Assembly (NCBI GenBank): GCA_025351325.1
Contig: JANXWE010000115.1
Coordinates: forward strand, 1 to 43,397
Direction of reading: 5' to 3'
Origin: Fimbriiglobus sp.
GTDB taxonomy: Bacteria > Planctomycetota > Planctomycetia > Gemmatales > Gemmataceae
DNA length: 43,397 bases
Within the stretch, counting starts at the first letter, position 1. Every line of letters starts with the position of its first letter. Position numbers and translations under genes: made by a program. Shown one piece after another: positions 25,308 through 34,893 of this stretch. Below the pieces are notes generated by a model. The model searched no databases. It saw only the letters and a list, made by a program, of their open reading frames with translations, and had not been told where the DNA came from.

Positions 25308-25465
25308 GTTGACAAACGGCGATGCGGTCAGCGTGATCGTTCGGTAAAACCGATCCCGGCGAGCCGGCCAGCGTCGGATTGTGAAGCCTGCGATGGATTT
25401 GCGCCGGCCGGGCGGTACACTGTCGGCAAGTCTTTTCCTCGCCCCCGTTTTATGTTGAGGGAATC

Positions 25466-26779
25466 ATGCCGATCAAGGTCACTTGCAGCAACTGCGGCGG
25501 CGTCCTGCACGCTCCGGACGATTCCGGTGGAAAACGGGGCCGTTGCCCCACTTGCGGGAACGTGCTCCCCATCCCGGCGGAGTCTCCGAAACTTCCCCCG
25601 GCCGCCGCTGAGGTCGCCCCGAAAACGGGCGGCCGCTCGCCTTCGTTCGGCGATTTCAACCTGGGGCCTCAAGTTTCTCCACCGCCAGCGCCCAACCCGA
25701 CTCGGGCAGGTGCTTCGCTTCCGTTCGCCGACGATTCCCCGTCGAACCGTTCGTCGGTTCCCTCGCTGGCCGAGCCGAGCGTGGCTCCGCGGCGGGGCAA
25801 ACCAGTGCCGCCAACGTTGCCGCCGGAAGAGGCGCGCCGGCCGAACGACCCGTTCGCCCGCAAGGTCACGGGGAAACCCGAACTCGACAGCAACGAAGGC
25901 ACCGTTCGCCGTTGGAAGCGGGTTGGCCGGGGACTCTGGTGGTGTCGGGCTTCGATTCCGTTCTTCCTGTTGCCGATTGTGACGTTGAACGGCGTGAAGC
26001 TTTACGAACAGTTCGTCGGCCCACTTCCGGCGAAAGACCCTGGCTACTCCGGACAAGCTTGGCTAAACTCGAAACTGGAACTCGATATCGTCGGGGTGAT
26101 GGCTCCATTTGCGTTGGGGGTGATCCTGCTAATGATTGGGCGATTCGGCGTCGCCAGCGTGCCCCAGAAGGCCCAGGCACGCGGGTTGACACTCTTTTCC
26201 GCGTTGGCGACCCTCCTGGCTATTTGCGGTGGCATCGCGGTTATTTTTCCCATCCTCGCGTTGCTCTTCCTCGGCGAAAAGGATCTTCCGATCGTGACAC
26301 GGGCGAGAGGAGCTCCCGAATGGCAGTTGATGTTCGCGACCGACAACGAAGGAATAATGCAACGACTCGGATTGTTGATTGGTGCCACGGCGTTCGTGGT
26401 GGCGGAAGTCTGGTTCACCTCCGCGCTGGGTCGGATCGGCACGGCACTCAACAGCAGTCGGTTGGCCGGGCGGGCCACGCGGTTCCTCTTGGTGCTCGGT
26501 TTGATCTTCGGCGGATTGGTGGCCGTGGGCGCCTTGACTCCCGCGTATAATTTCAGCTCGATGCCGCGCGAAGTCAGCACCGACGCCAATAATTATCTGC
26601 ACGAACTCTGGAACCGCCACGGTGAACCGCTTCTCGACACCCTGGGTGCGCAACGGTCCGCAGTTCGGGCCGGTGCGTTCCTGTCGGGCGGCTTGCTGGT
26701 CGCGATGATGTATTGGCGGATGATCGGTGCGGGCCGCAGGGCCGTTCGAGACTGGCTCGACCAGAACGATCGGATTTAA
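25466..26779 (+). CDS. Zinc-ribbon membrane protein of unknown function
   Basis: The 437-residue product has an N-terminal zinc ribbon (CSNCGG at about 7-12 and CPTCGN at 27-32), a Pro/Ser-rich linker of about 100 residues, and five or six membrane segments in the second half (for example IPFFLLPIVTLNGVKLYEQF, VMAPFALGVILLMIGRFGV, LFSALATLLAICGGIAVIFP, IGATAFVVAEVWFTSALG, FLLVLGLIFGGLVAVGAL). GAGGG-type Shine-Dalgarno sequence at 25457-25461 supports the ATG at 25466. It is followed after 35 bp by a gene with the same architecture, then by the squalene monooxygenase. Function not recognised; the layout is common in planctomycetes. Confidence 0.72.
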   Translation: MPIKVTCSNCGGVLHAPDDSGGKRGRCPTCGNVLPIPAESPKLPPAAAEVAPKTGGRSPSFGDFNLGPQVSPPPAPNPTRAGASLPFADDSPSNRSSVPSLAEPSVAPRRGKPVPPTLPPEEARRPNDPFARKVTGKPELDSNEGTVRRWKRVGRGLWWCRASIPFFLLPIVTLNGVKLYEQFVGPLPAKDPGYSGQAWLNSKLELDIVGVMAPFALGVILLMIGRFGVASVPQKAQARGLTLFSALATLLAICGGIAVIFPILALLFLGEKDLPIVTRARGAPEWQLMFATDNEGIMQRLGLLIGATAFVVAEVWFTSALGRIGTALNSSRLAGRATRFLLVLGLIFGGLVAVGALTPAYNFSSMPREVSTDANNYLHELWNRHGEPLLDTLGAQRSAVRAGAFLSGGLLVAMMYWRMIGAGRRAVRDWLDQNDRI

Positions 26780-26814
26780 GCGGACTCGCCGGGCGTGCTC
26801 AGGAGGGCACCGGC

Positions 26815-27774
26815 ATGGCTTTGCTCTTTTGTTGTCCGGTCTGCGGATCGAACCTCCGGGTTCCCCGGTCGGCGGCCGTCACCACGGTCGCCTGTCCGGG
26901 GTGCCGTGAACCGATCCACGTCCCCCGGCACACGCATCCGGCGGAAGCGCTCCACGACACCCCCGCCGTTCCGGCGATCGAAGCGGCTCGCGCCCGGGCG
27001 GGGTTGGCCCGTCTCACCCTCAGCCTGTGGCTGTTCTTGGCTTGTTCCGGACTCGCACTCGTCGTGCTCAGCTTGCGCGCCGCACTCGGCCCGCAACCGC
27101 CGGAATTCGTCCCCGTTTGGGTTCCGGTCACGTTGAGTATCCTCACGGTCGTCTGCTGGAGTCTGGGGTTGTTGGCCTGTTGGTTCCGAGTCCGCGGCTA
27201 CTTGCAAGTGCGGGGAGCCGCCACGAGTGTCGGTGTCGAAATGTGGGTGAAACTGCCCGCGGTGGGGGCGGTCTTCACCGGCATCGGCGAAACGTCGGCG
27301 ATCCCCTGGCTCGTCGGCAAAACCGTGTTCGAGTTGCCCCCGGAAATCGCCGCTCTCGCGGTGATCGGTTTGCTCTGCGGGCTGATCGGGTTGGTTCTCG
27401 AATTCGCATTCGTCACCGCGATTCACCGGTTGCTCTGGGAAACCGCCGGTTGGCAGGCCGCCAACAAGACCGGCCACTACGCCGTCACATTCCTCTTCTC
27501 GTCAGTCGCGGCGATGGTCAGCGTCATCATCGGTGGCATCGTCGTGATGATTCTCGTCGGTAAGCCCCCTGCTCCGCCGGTAGGAATCGAAGTCGGCACG
27601 AATCCACTCCCGAACCCGATCAAAGTTCGCATCGTCACCGCGTTCGTTTTAAGCGTGCTGACCGCAATCACCGCCCTCGTCGCTTATCGTTACGGCCGGC
27701 TCCTCCGCTCCACCCGCCGGGCACTGGCGGCCCCGCAACCTTATGCAGGCCCGATCCCGAAGGTGTTGGGGTGA
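26815..27774 (+). CDS. Zinc-ribbon membrane protein of unknown function
   Basis: The product is 319 residues from the ATG at 26815, which has AGGAGGG (26801-26807) just upstream; the longer frame from 26713 overlaps the preceding gene. The N-terminus is a zinc ribbon (CCPVCGSNL at about 6-14 and CPGCREPI at 28-35), then five or six membrane segments (such as LWLFLACSGLALVVLSLRAA, WVPVTLSILTVVCWSLGLLA, IAALAVIGLLCGLIGLVLEF, FLFSSVAAMVSVIIGGIVVM). The architecture mirrors the preceding gene. The gap to the monooxygenase gene is 75 bp, so it may belong to the same transcript, but nothing shows a direct role in sterol synthesis. Confidence 0.72.
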   Translation: MALLFCCPVCGSNLRVPRSAAVTTVACPGCREPIHVPRHTHPAEALHDTPAVPAIEAARARAGLARLTLSLWLFLACSGLALVVLSLRAALGPQPPEFVPVWVPVTLSILTVVCWSLGLLACWFRVRGYLQVRGAATSVGVEMWVKLPAVGAVFTGIGETSAIPWLVGKTVFELPPEIAALAVIGLLCGLIGLVLEFAFVTAIHRLLWETAGWQAANKTGHYAVTFLFSSVAAMVSVIIGGIVVMILVGKPPAPPVGIEVGTNPLPNPIKVRIVTAFVLSVLTAITALVAYRYGRLLRSTRRALAAPQPYAGPIPKVLG

Positions 27775-27849
27775 TTGGTGGCGTCGGATCCATTCCATAG
27801 AATGATTTAACTGCACTTCCGCGTGTCGATAAATCCTCAGAGTCGAAAT

Positions 27850-29097
27850 ATGGGTTTGGATCGAACGGATGTTGCCGTGATCGGAGCCGGGCCGGTGGGC
27901 TGCGTGGCCGCCATTGCACTCGCCCGACGCGGGGCACGGGTGACGCTGCTGGAAGCCAATCCCGTCGGCAAGCGACTGGCCGGGGAATGGCTCCATCCCG
28001 CCGCCGTCGATCTGCTCCGTGATCTCGATGTTCCACTTCCACCCACCGCCCGCCGCGAATCCGCCCAGGGATTCATCGTCTTCCCGGAAGATGGTTCCGA
28101 ACCCATCGAACTGCCCTACCCCGATGGTCGCTCCGGTGTCACATGCGAACACCACGTCCTCGTCGGTTGGCTCCGGTACGTGGCGGGAACCCTGCCGGGG
28201 TTGGAAGTCCGCGCGGGCGTTCAAGTCACGCACATCGACGAGCAAACGCTGCACTACGGGCAGAATCAGTTGACGGCCCCCCTGATCGTCGGTGCCGACG
28301 GGCGCGGTTCCGTGGCCCGCCGCAGCCTCGGGTTGGCCGATAGACGGGAAGCCGTGTCGATGATGGCCAGCGTCCGCCTGACAGACGTTCACTTGCCCTA
28401 CGAAGGGTTCGGGCACGTCTGCCTCGGTGCCCCAGGGCCGGTGGTGATCACCCGGATTGCCCCGGACGCTGTCCGCGTCTGCTTGGATGTCCCTTCAACG
28501 GGGGATGCCGATTTCCGCAAGCCACAGACGTTGATCCACCGCTATGAATCGGCCCTGCCGGCGAGCTTGCGGCCCGCCTTCCGCGCGGCGATCAGTACGA
28601 ACAAAATCGAGTGGGCCGCCAACCAACGCCGCTCCCGCCGCCACTTCGGCCGGCCGGGTTTGACCTTGGTCGGGGACGCCGCCGGGCATTGCCACCCGCT
28701 GACGGCCACGGGTATGACCACCGGCTTCCTGGACGCCGAACAGTTGGCGAAGAGCCACAGTTTCAAACAGTACCGCAAGCATCGGCAAGCCCGCAGCTTG
28801 GGGCCGGAACTGTTGGTCGAAGGGTTGTACCGCTTGTTCACCCGCACTGACCCGGCCAGCCGGGCACTGCGGCAATCGGTGTACTCAACGTGGCGTCGGA
28901 ATGCTGCTGAATGCACCCGCACCATGCGGTTGCTCTCTGGGGACGACGTCGGGTTGCTCTCCTTCGGTCGATCGTTCCTCATGGCTGTCGGCGGGGCGAC
29001 CTCACTCCGGGGTAGTGCGGGCTTGGCATCGTGGTTCGGCTGGCTCGGCAAGTCGGTATTCCCCCGGGTCGCCCGTCACGGAGTGTCGTTCCTGTGA
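27850..29097 (+). CDS. FAD-dependent squalene monooxygenase-like enzyme
   Basis: The 415-residue product has the FAD-binding start DVAVIGAGPVGCVAAIALARRG (GAGPVG at 12-17), the FAD motif APLIVGADGRGSVARRSL, and the second FAD block LTLVGDAAGHCHPLTATGMTTG, all of the group that includes squalene epoxidases. This enzyme puts an epoxide on squalene using O2 and NAD(P)H, and is peripheral to the membrane. The assignment to squalene, rather than another substrate, rests mainly on the next gene, a cyclase whose start overlaps this stop (GTGA). Start at ATG 27850; an in-frame GTG at 27823 is an alternative. Homologs in Gemmata sit beside an oxidosqualene cyclase in the same way (established for that genus). 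Confidence 0.82.
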   Translation: MGLDRTDVAVIGAGPVGCVAAIALARRGARVTLLEANPVGKRLAGEWLHPAAVDLLRDLDVPLPPTARRESAQGFIVFPEDGSEPIELPYPDGRSGVTCEHHVLVGWLRYVAGTLPGLEVRAGVQVTHIDEQTLHYGQNQLTAPLIVGADGRGSVARRSLGLADRREAVSMMASVRLTDVHLPYEGFGHVCLGAPGPVVITRIAPDAVRVCLDVPSTGDADFRKPQTLIHRYESALPASLRPAFRAAISTNKIEWAANQRRSRRHFGRPGLTLVGDAAGHCHPLTATGMTTGFLDAEQLAKSHSFKQYRKHRQARSLGPELLVEGLYRLFTRTDPASRALRQSVYSTWRRNAAECTRTMRLLSGDDVGLLSFGRSFLMAVGGATSLRGSAGLASWFGWLGKSVFPRVARHGVSFL

Positions 29098-31019
29098 AGG
29101 CCTTGCTCGCGTTGCAACAGCCATCGGGTTGCTGGGAAGGCGAGATGGTCTGGTGTACGGTCATCCTTTCGCAGACCGTCATTGTCCGCCATGTGGTCGG
29201 TTCACCGTTCGACGCCTCAGATCGAACCGAAGCCCTTCGTTATTTTGAATCGACACGCACCGCCGACGGAGTTTGGGGCCTGCACCCGGAAGCCTCAGGA
29301 TCAGTCTTCGTCACCTCGCTGGCCTACATCGCCCACCGTTTACTAGGCGTCGAAGCAGATGCCGAAGTTCTCGTGCAAGCCCGCCAATGGCTTCAGCGCC
29401 AACCCGGTGGGGTCGCCACCATACCTTCCTGGGGCAAATTTTGGTTGGCGATCCTGGGGCTGTACCACTGGCGTGGGGTCAACCCGATCCCCCCGGAAGC
29501 GTTCCTCCTGCCGCGATGGTTGCCGTTCCACCCGCGCCGGTGGTATTGCCATACCCGAGCCATCTATTTGGCCATGGCATACTTGTACGGCCAACGGTAC
29601 CGAGTCGATCTCGGCTCACTTCGTGAAGAGTTAAAACGGGAACTCTTCGGCGATTCGGCGATCAATTTCACCCGGCACCGCCACGACATTTCGCCGACCG
29701 ATTTGTTCGTCCGACCGCCGTGGATCGTCCGCCGGACGTACGATCTGCTGGCACTGTATGAACGCTTCGCAGTCCAGCCTCTACGCCGTCGGGCATTGAC
29801 CAAATGCCTGAATGAAATCGTGTACGAACAGCAGGCTTCCCATTTTGAGGGGTTATCCCCGGTGAACGGACTGTTGAGCATTTTGGCACTCTTCTCGGCC
29901 GATCACGCCGAGTGGCCAGCGAGTCTCGCCGGCATCGAAGCCTGGCGTTGGCACGACGCCACCGGGTTGCGTTACGTCGGTGCCCGCTCCCAGACCTGGG
30001 ACAGTTGTTTCGCACTGCAAGCCCTGCTCGGTCAAGCGAATCCGAATGCGGATGCCGTCGCAAACGGGTATCAATTTTTGAACGGTGCGCAGATTGTCGA
30101 TGAACTTCTCGAGGGAGCACGCCACGACCGGAGTACCGTACGGGGTGGTTGGTGTTTCACCGAAGGGCGGCAGTGCTGGCCCGTGAGCGATTGCACCGCC
30201 GAGGCACTGGAAGTCGTACTTGCGATTCACCGGATTGGATTAACTCTGACCGAACGGATTTCCGACGAACGACTGATGTGGGCCGTCGAATTCATCTTGT
30301 CGCGGCAGAACCCGGACGGTGGCTTCAGCAGCTACGAAGTGCGGCGTGGGCACCGCTGGTTGCAGCGGCTCAACCCGTCGGAGATGTTCGCCCGCTGCAT
30401 GGTTGAAGAATCGTACGTCGAATGCACCGGGTCGTGCGTCTCGGCCCTCTGCCACTTTCGAGAGGTGTATCCGGACACGATGCGTAACGAGATCAATCAT
30501 GCGGTTGAACAGGGCGTTCGTTACATTCGCCAGTCTCAGAAATCCAATGGAGCATGGCCGGCCGCGTGGGGAATTCACCACACCTATTCGGCATTCTTTG
30601 CCGTCCGCGGTTTGAGGGCGGCGGGTGTCAACGTGAACGATCCCTGTCTGGCTGGTGCTGCGAAATGGATCACGAATCATCAACGCCCAGACGGTGCTTG
30701 GGGCGAACATTTTCAATCGGCACTGACGGGTGAATCCGTGCCCCACCCCGAAGGACAACCGACGATGACCGCCTGGGCCGTACTGACTCTGGTCGAAATC
30801 CTCGGCCCCGATTCCCACCCCGTCAGGCGCGGGGTGGAGTGGTTGACGCGGAACCAAGTTTCAGAAGGCGTCTGGCCCGATGGTGCCGTAAACGGGGTCT
30901 TCTTCGGCACGTCGATGCTGCACTACCAACTCTACCCGCAGTATTTCCCCGCGTGGGCGGTGGCGAAGCTGAATACTGTGTGGAAGAATCCGGCAACTGA
31001 GGCTGGCCGACTCGCTTGA
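29094..31019 (+). CDS. Oxidosqualene cyclase (sterol-forming triterpene cyclase)
   Basis: The 641-residue product (GTG start at 29094) belongs to the squalene/oxidosqualene cyclase family. It has several QW repeats (for example QQPSGCWEGE, QNPDGGFSSYE, QKSNGAWPAAWGIHHTY, QRPDGAWGEHF, NQVSEGVWPDGAVNGVFF). The active-site sequence is WPVSDCTAEALEV, with catalytic Asp366. The VSDCTAE form is that of oxidosqualene cyclases, while squalene-hopene cyclases have DXDD. It should therefore make lanosterol- or parkeol-type products from oxidosqualene. The start codon overlaps the monooxygenase stop (GTGA), which gives strong translational coupling. A GTG at 29031 would add 21 residues but overlap more of the upstream gene. 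The downstream trpS gene lies 95 bp away. Confidence 0.92.
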   Translation: MKALLALQQPSGCWEGEMVWCTVILSQTVIVRHVVGSPFDASDRTEALRYFESTRTADGVWGLHPEASGSVFVTSLAYIAHRLLGVEADAEVLVQARQWLQRQPGGVATIPSWGKFWLAILGLYHWRGVNPIPPEAFLLPRWLPFHPRRWYCHTRAIYLAMAYLYGQRYRVDLGSLREELKRELFGDSAINFTRHRHDISPTDLFVRPPWIVRRTYDLLALYERFAVQPLRRRALTKCLNEIVYEQQASHFEGLSPVNGLLSILALFSADHAEWPASLAGIEAWRWHDATGLRYVGARSQTWDSCFALQALLGQANPNADAVANGYQFLNGAQIVDELLEGARHDRSTVRGGWCFTEGRQCWPVSDCTAEALEVVLAIHRIGLTLTERISDERLMWAVEFILSRQNPDGGFSSYEVRRGHRWLQRLNPSEMFARCMVEESYVECTGSCVSALCHFREVYPDTMRNEINHAVEQGVRYIRQSQKSNGAWPAAWGIHHTYSAFFAVRGLRAAGVNVNDPCLAGAAKWITNHQRPDGAWGEHFQSALTGESVPHPEGQPTMTAWAVLTLVEILGPDSHPVRRGVEWLTRNQVSEGVWPDGAVNGVFFGTSMLHYQLYPQYFPAWAVAKLNTVWKNPATEAGRLA

Positions 31020-31114
31020 AAACGCTGGTAATTCGATCCGCATCCAGTATATTACCGTCCACTGTTCGAACCTAAGTTCGCGCCCCATCGCGGATCTGTT
31101 TGTGGAGCGCAATC

Positions 31115-32194
31115 GTGCCCGATGAAACGCGCCGACGCATTCTCAGTGGCGTGCAACCGTCCGGCAAGTTGCACCTGGGTAACTACTTCGGGGCGATCCA
31201 ACAGCACATCGCGTTGCAAGATCAATGCGAAGCGTTCTACTTCATCGCCGATTACCACGCTCTGACGACCCTGCCCGACGCGACCGCCAAAGAAGCGGAT
31301 GACGCCAAGCGCGAAAAGCGCCCCGCCCGACCGGCCGGCCAAATCCTCAGCGAGAACGTCCGCGACGTCGCCCTCGATTACTTGGCACTCGGCCTCGACC
31401 CGGCGAAAGCGACGTTTTACCGCCAGTCGGACGTGCCCGAGGTGACGGAACTGGCCTGGTTCCTGGCCACCGTCACCGGCATGGGGTTGCTGGAACGGGC
31501 CCATTCGTTCAAAGACAAAACCGCGAAGGGGATCTCGGCGACCGTCGGATTGTTCACGTACCCGTTGCTCATGGCGGCCGACATTTTGATCGTCCGTTCG
31601 CACCTCGTTCCGGTGGGAAAGGATCAAGTTCAGCACCTGGAAATGACGCGCGACATCGCCGGTTATTTCAACGCGGCGTACGGCGAAGTCTTCCCGATGC
31701 CGGCGGAGCGACTCGCGGAAACGCCGGCCGTGCCGGGCACCGATGGGCAGAAAATGAGCAAGTCGTACGGGAACACCATCGAGATTTTCGCCGAGGGCAA
31801 AGCGCTCGAAAAATCGGTGATGGCCGTGGTGACCGACTCGACCGCCGTCGATGCCCCCAAAGAGCCGGACAGTTGCAACGTCTTCGCGCTGACCAAACTT
31901 TTTGCGACCGCCGAGGAGCTGGAGCATTTGGCGAACTTGTACCGGCAGCCGATGCTCGACGCGGACAACCGGAACGGCCGGCCGTTCGGTTACGGCGACG
32001 CCAAGAAGCTGTTGCTGGCGAAGATTGACCGACACTTTGCGCCGGCGCGAGACCGGCGCAAGCAACTGGCGAACGATCCAGGACGCGTCGAGGAAGTCCT
32101 GAGCGCCGGAGCGAAGCGAGCACGCGCGGTGGCTCAAGTCACGCTGCGGCTGGTTCGCCAAGCAGTCGGGATTCAGGCCCGCCCAACAATTTAA
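31115..32194 (+). CDS. trpS: Tryptophan-tRNA ligase
   Basis: TrpS charges tRNA-Trp. The product is 359 residues with a GTG start at 31115, supported by GGAG at 31103-31106. The class I signatures are SGVQPSGKLHLGNYFGA (the HIGH-like HLGN at about 20-23) and KMSKS at 213-217 in PGTDGQKMSKSYGNT. Other typical blocks are FYFIADYHALTTL, DYLALGLDPAKATFYRQSDV, YPLLMAADILIVRSHLVPVG and KDQVQHLEMTRDIAGYFN. A basic insertion (KEADDAKREKRPARPAGQ) follows the ALTTL block. It starts 95 bp after the cyclase and 55-94 bp before the kinase gene. Transcription may begin in the A/T-richer stretch near 31047. Confidence 0.95.
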   Translation: MPDETRRRILSGVQPSGKLHLGNYFGAIQQHIALQDQCEAFYFIADYHALTTLPDATAKEADDAKREKRPARPAGQILSENVRDVALDYLALGLDPAKATFYRQSDVPEVTELAWFLATVTGMGLLERAHSFKDKTAKGISATVGLFTYPLLMAADILIVRSHLVPVGKDQVQHLEMTRDIAGYFNAAYGEVFPMPAERLAETPAVPGTDGQKMSKSYGNTIEIFAEGKALEKSVMAVVTDSTAVDAPKEPDSCNVFALTKLFATAEELEHLANLYRQPMLDADNRNGRPFGYGDAKKLLLAKIDRHFAPARDRRKQLANDPGRVEEVLSAGAKRARAVAQVTLRLVRQAVGIQARPTI

Positions 32195-32288
32195 ACGACT
32201 TCGAAGAACCCGTCGAAAAGTCTGCCAGCGGCGCGAATGTGAACTAGATTTGGCGAGCGTCATCGTCCAATCTGGTCGGGGTCTCGTT

Positions 32289-34880
32289 GTGGCCAATGTT
32301 TGTCCGCAGTGCCAGCAACCCGTTGTGGCGTCCATCGCCAGTGCCACCTGCGCTCGTTGTCCGCGCTGCTTGCATACGTTCACCATCTCCATCGCGGAGT
32401 TTGCCTCCCGAGACAGCGAAGCCCGTGGCCCGGCCCGCTCTGGAGTTCAGACCAAGCCCCAAGCCCGTGCGATCTTCCACGACCTCACCCTCCCGGCCGC
32501 GCTCGCCGCCTTGCGTCAATCGTCGAACGCTTCGGAAACACTGTCGCACTCCTCGTTGACACCACCGCCGTTGTCCGAGAGCGTCTCCGGTCTGGGTACG
32601 GACGAAGAGTCGGTGTTCCGGGTCGGTGTTCCCGAACTGCCACCGATTCCCGGGTTCCGAATCGAAGGGGTCATCGGCCACGGCGGCATGGGGTCGGTCT
32701 ACCTCGCCCGGCAGCTTTCGCTGGATCGACAAGTCGCGTTGAAAGTGATGAGTCGCACCTGGATCAGCGATCCCGTCTTCGTGGCGCGGTTCATTCGGGA
32801 AGCCTATGCAGCAGCACTGCTTAGCCATCCGAACGTCGTGCAAATTTACGACATCGGCGAAGTCGACGACACCCGTTATTTCAGCATGGAGTACGTCGCC
32901 GGCCAGTCGCTGTTGGAAGTGGTGAAGGAGCGCGGTCGGCTCGAACCGGACATCGCCGTCGGCTACATTTTGCAAGCGGCACGCGGGTTGAAACATGCCC
33001 ACGACCGCGGCATCATCCACCGTGATATTAAGCCAGACAATTTGCTGCTCGACGAGCACGGCACGGTCAAAGTCGCCGACTTGGGGTTGGTGAAGACGCC
33101 CGATTTGACCCGCTTCCAAGATCGGCTTTACGAAGGCCCGCCGGAAGGCGACAGCGGGTTGCACACACTCCCGCAAGATATGACCGGCGTGCGGATGGCG
33201 CTCGGGACCCCGGCGTACATGGCCCCAGAACAATGCCGCGATGCCTCGGCCGTTGATCACCGGGCCGACATTTACTCCCTCGGTTGCACGCTCTATGCCC
33301 TCGTCACCGGGCAACAGCCATTCGCGGCGAAAAGCGCAGTCGGGCTGATGAAGAAGCACGCCTACGAGCCGCTGGTGCCGCCGGACGAACTCGTACCGAG
33401 GTTGCCCAAGGAACTGTCCGCCGTCATTCAAAAGATGATGGCCAAGCTCCCTGCGGATCGCTTCGGCAGTATGAACGAAGTCGTGCGGACGCTCGAAAAT
33501 TGGCTCGGGGTGAAATCGGCGGGGCGGTTCATCCCGCGCGAAGATCAGATCGCCGAAGTCGAAACGTTCGCCGCTCAGTTCCGTAACACTCCCGCCGCGA
33601 TCACCCGGCAACGGATCGTCAGTGGATTCGTCTCGGGCTGCGCCCTCGCTGCGGTGCTGCTCGCGTTCTTCGGTCACACCACCTGGGCATTCGGCTGCGG
33701 TGGGTTGGTGGTGCAGTCGGCGCTCGCGTACTTCGTCCTCAACGGATGGACGCGTAAAACGCACTTGTCCCGGCGGGTGCGTCTCTTCGTACGTGGGCTG
33801 TCGGGTGGTGACTGGGTCGTGGCACTGGGGGCTTTCGGCCTCTTCGCCGCGTTCCTCTGGATGTCGCAGTTGCTCGGCGTTTGGGCCGGTTTTGGCTCCA
33901 TCGGACTCGCCGCCGCCGTGGCGCTCTGGTATGGCTTGGATCGCAAGCTGGACGCCGAACGATTTTCGACGCTGCAAGAGAGTGCACAGTTGGTACGTCG
34001 CCTCCAGATCAACGGCGTGATCGGCGAAGAAATCCGGATATTCTTCGCGAAATACTCCGGTCGGTACTGGGAAGAATACTTCGAAGTGGTGTTCGGCTAC
34101 GAAGCGAAATTGGCGACCCGCTCCCAGCTCCTCCGCGGTGGTTCTGCGGGCGTCCGCGAGAAATTCGCCGCTTGGCGGGAGCCGCTCGTGCAGCTGCTCA
34201 ATCACTTCGAAACCGTCCGCAAAAAAACACGCGAACGCGAACTCTTGGCCCTCACCGAGTGCGAACGGTTGGTGGCCAGTGGAGTTCCCAAACGCATCGC
34301 CCGGGATCGTGCCGAACAACTGGCCGAAGCATTGGTCGACCACGCCAGTGCCATTCGTTCGGCGGAGACGATGCATTCGCCGGCGTTATCGCTCCACGCT
34401 CCGAACCTGCGTGCGTTGTTGGCCCAGAAGAGCTTAGGGATGGCCACGCCGGACGAATCGATGACGCGTGATACGCTCGGTACTGCCGTCGATTGGCTGG
34501 TCGGGCCGAGCGTGCGAATTGTGTTGTCGGCACTCTTACTAGCGGCCTGTTTCGGTTGGGTGTTGCAAAACGACTTGATCCGGTTCAGCGCTCGAGAAGC
34601 TGCGCTGGTGGAAACGACGCCTTTGCGGGTCGAAATCTTCCCGGAATCGTGGACATCCTGGTGCGATACGGCCAACGTCGGCTGGGGCGGCCTGCTACTG
34701 CTCACGTCGCTCTTCTACCGGGGGCAGCGTTCAGCCGCGCTTGCCATCCTGGGGGCCGGCATTGCGGTGTGTGGCCATAAACTCGGCATCCGCACCGTGG
34801 AGCCGATCCGCGATTACCACGTTGCCATGATGCTCGGGACCGTGCTGGCCTTGGTCGGCTTCCGGTTGGGCCGACGGTAA
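32289..34880 (+). CDS. Membrane Ser/Thr protein kinase with N-terminal zinc ribbon
   Basis: The product is 863 residues from the GTG at 32289 (GGGG about 8 bp upstream); a TTG at 32250 is an alternative start. Order: zinc ribbon (CPQC and CPRC at about residues 5-27), a Ser/Pro-rich linker, and a Hanks-type kinase domain at about 118-407. The kinase has [14 protein letters not shown], the lysine in [19 protein letters not shown] (catalytic loop), DLGLVK (DLG instead of DFG), and MAPEQCRD. After it come two hydrophobic hairpins at about 443-490 and 505-550, a helical cytoplasmic region of about 190 residues, and further membrane segments at about 743-860. The C-terminal region is not recognised. 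Such kinases are numerous in planctomycetes. Confidence 0.9.
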   Translation: MANVCPQCQQPVVASIASATCARCPRCLHTFTISIAEFASRDSEARGPARSGVQTKPQARAIFHDLTLPAALAALRQSSNASETLSHSSLTPPPLSESVSGLGTDEESVFRVGVPELPPIPGFRIEGVIGHGGMGSVYLARQLSLDRQVALKVMSRTWISDPVFVARFIREAYAAALLSHPNVVQIYDIGEVDDTRYFSMEYVAGQSLLEVVKERGRLEPDIAVGYILQAARGLKHAHDRGIIHRDIKPDNLLLDEHGTVKVADLGLVKTPDLTRFQDRLYEGPPEGDSGLHTLPQDMTGVRMALGTPAYMAPEQCRDASAVDHRADIYSLGCTLYALVTGQQPFAAKSAVGLMKKHAYEPLVPPDELVPRLPKELSAVIQKMMAKLPADRFGSMNEVVRTLENWLGVKSAGRFIPREDQIAEVETFAAQFRNTPAAITRQRIVSGFVSGCALAAVLLAFFGHTTWAFGCGGLVVQSALAYFVLNGWTRKTHLSRRVRLFVRGLSGGDWVVALGAFGLFAAFLWMSQLLGVWAGFGSIGLAAAVALWYGLDRKLDAERFSTLQESAQLVRRLQINGVIGEEIRIFFAKYSGRYWEEYFEVVFGYEAKLATRSQLLRGGSAGVREKFAAWREPLVQLLNHFETVRKKTRERELLALTECERLVASGVPKRIARDRAEQLAEALVDHASAIRSAETMHSPALSLHAPNLRALLAQKSLGMATPDESMTRDTLGTAVDWLVGPSVRIVLSALLLAACFGWVLQNDLIRFSAREAALVETTPLRVEIFPESWTSWCDTANVGWGGLLLLTSLFYRGQRSAALAILGAGIAVCGHKLGIRTVEPIRDYHVAMMLGTVLALVGFRLGRR

Positions 34881-34893
34881 ATCGGATCCTGGG

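Noticed and set aside
31052-32392. A 446-codon open frame on the minus strand
   Set aside because: It is antisense to trpS and crosses the trpS-kinase gap, with no family similarity.
32244-34376. A 710-codon open frame on the minus strand
   Set aside because: It is antisense to the Ser/Thr kinase, whose catalytic motifs are clear. The composition is His/Arg/Gly-rich with no domain.
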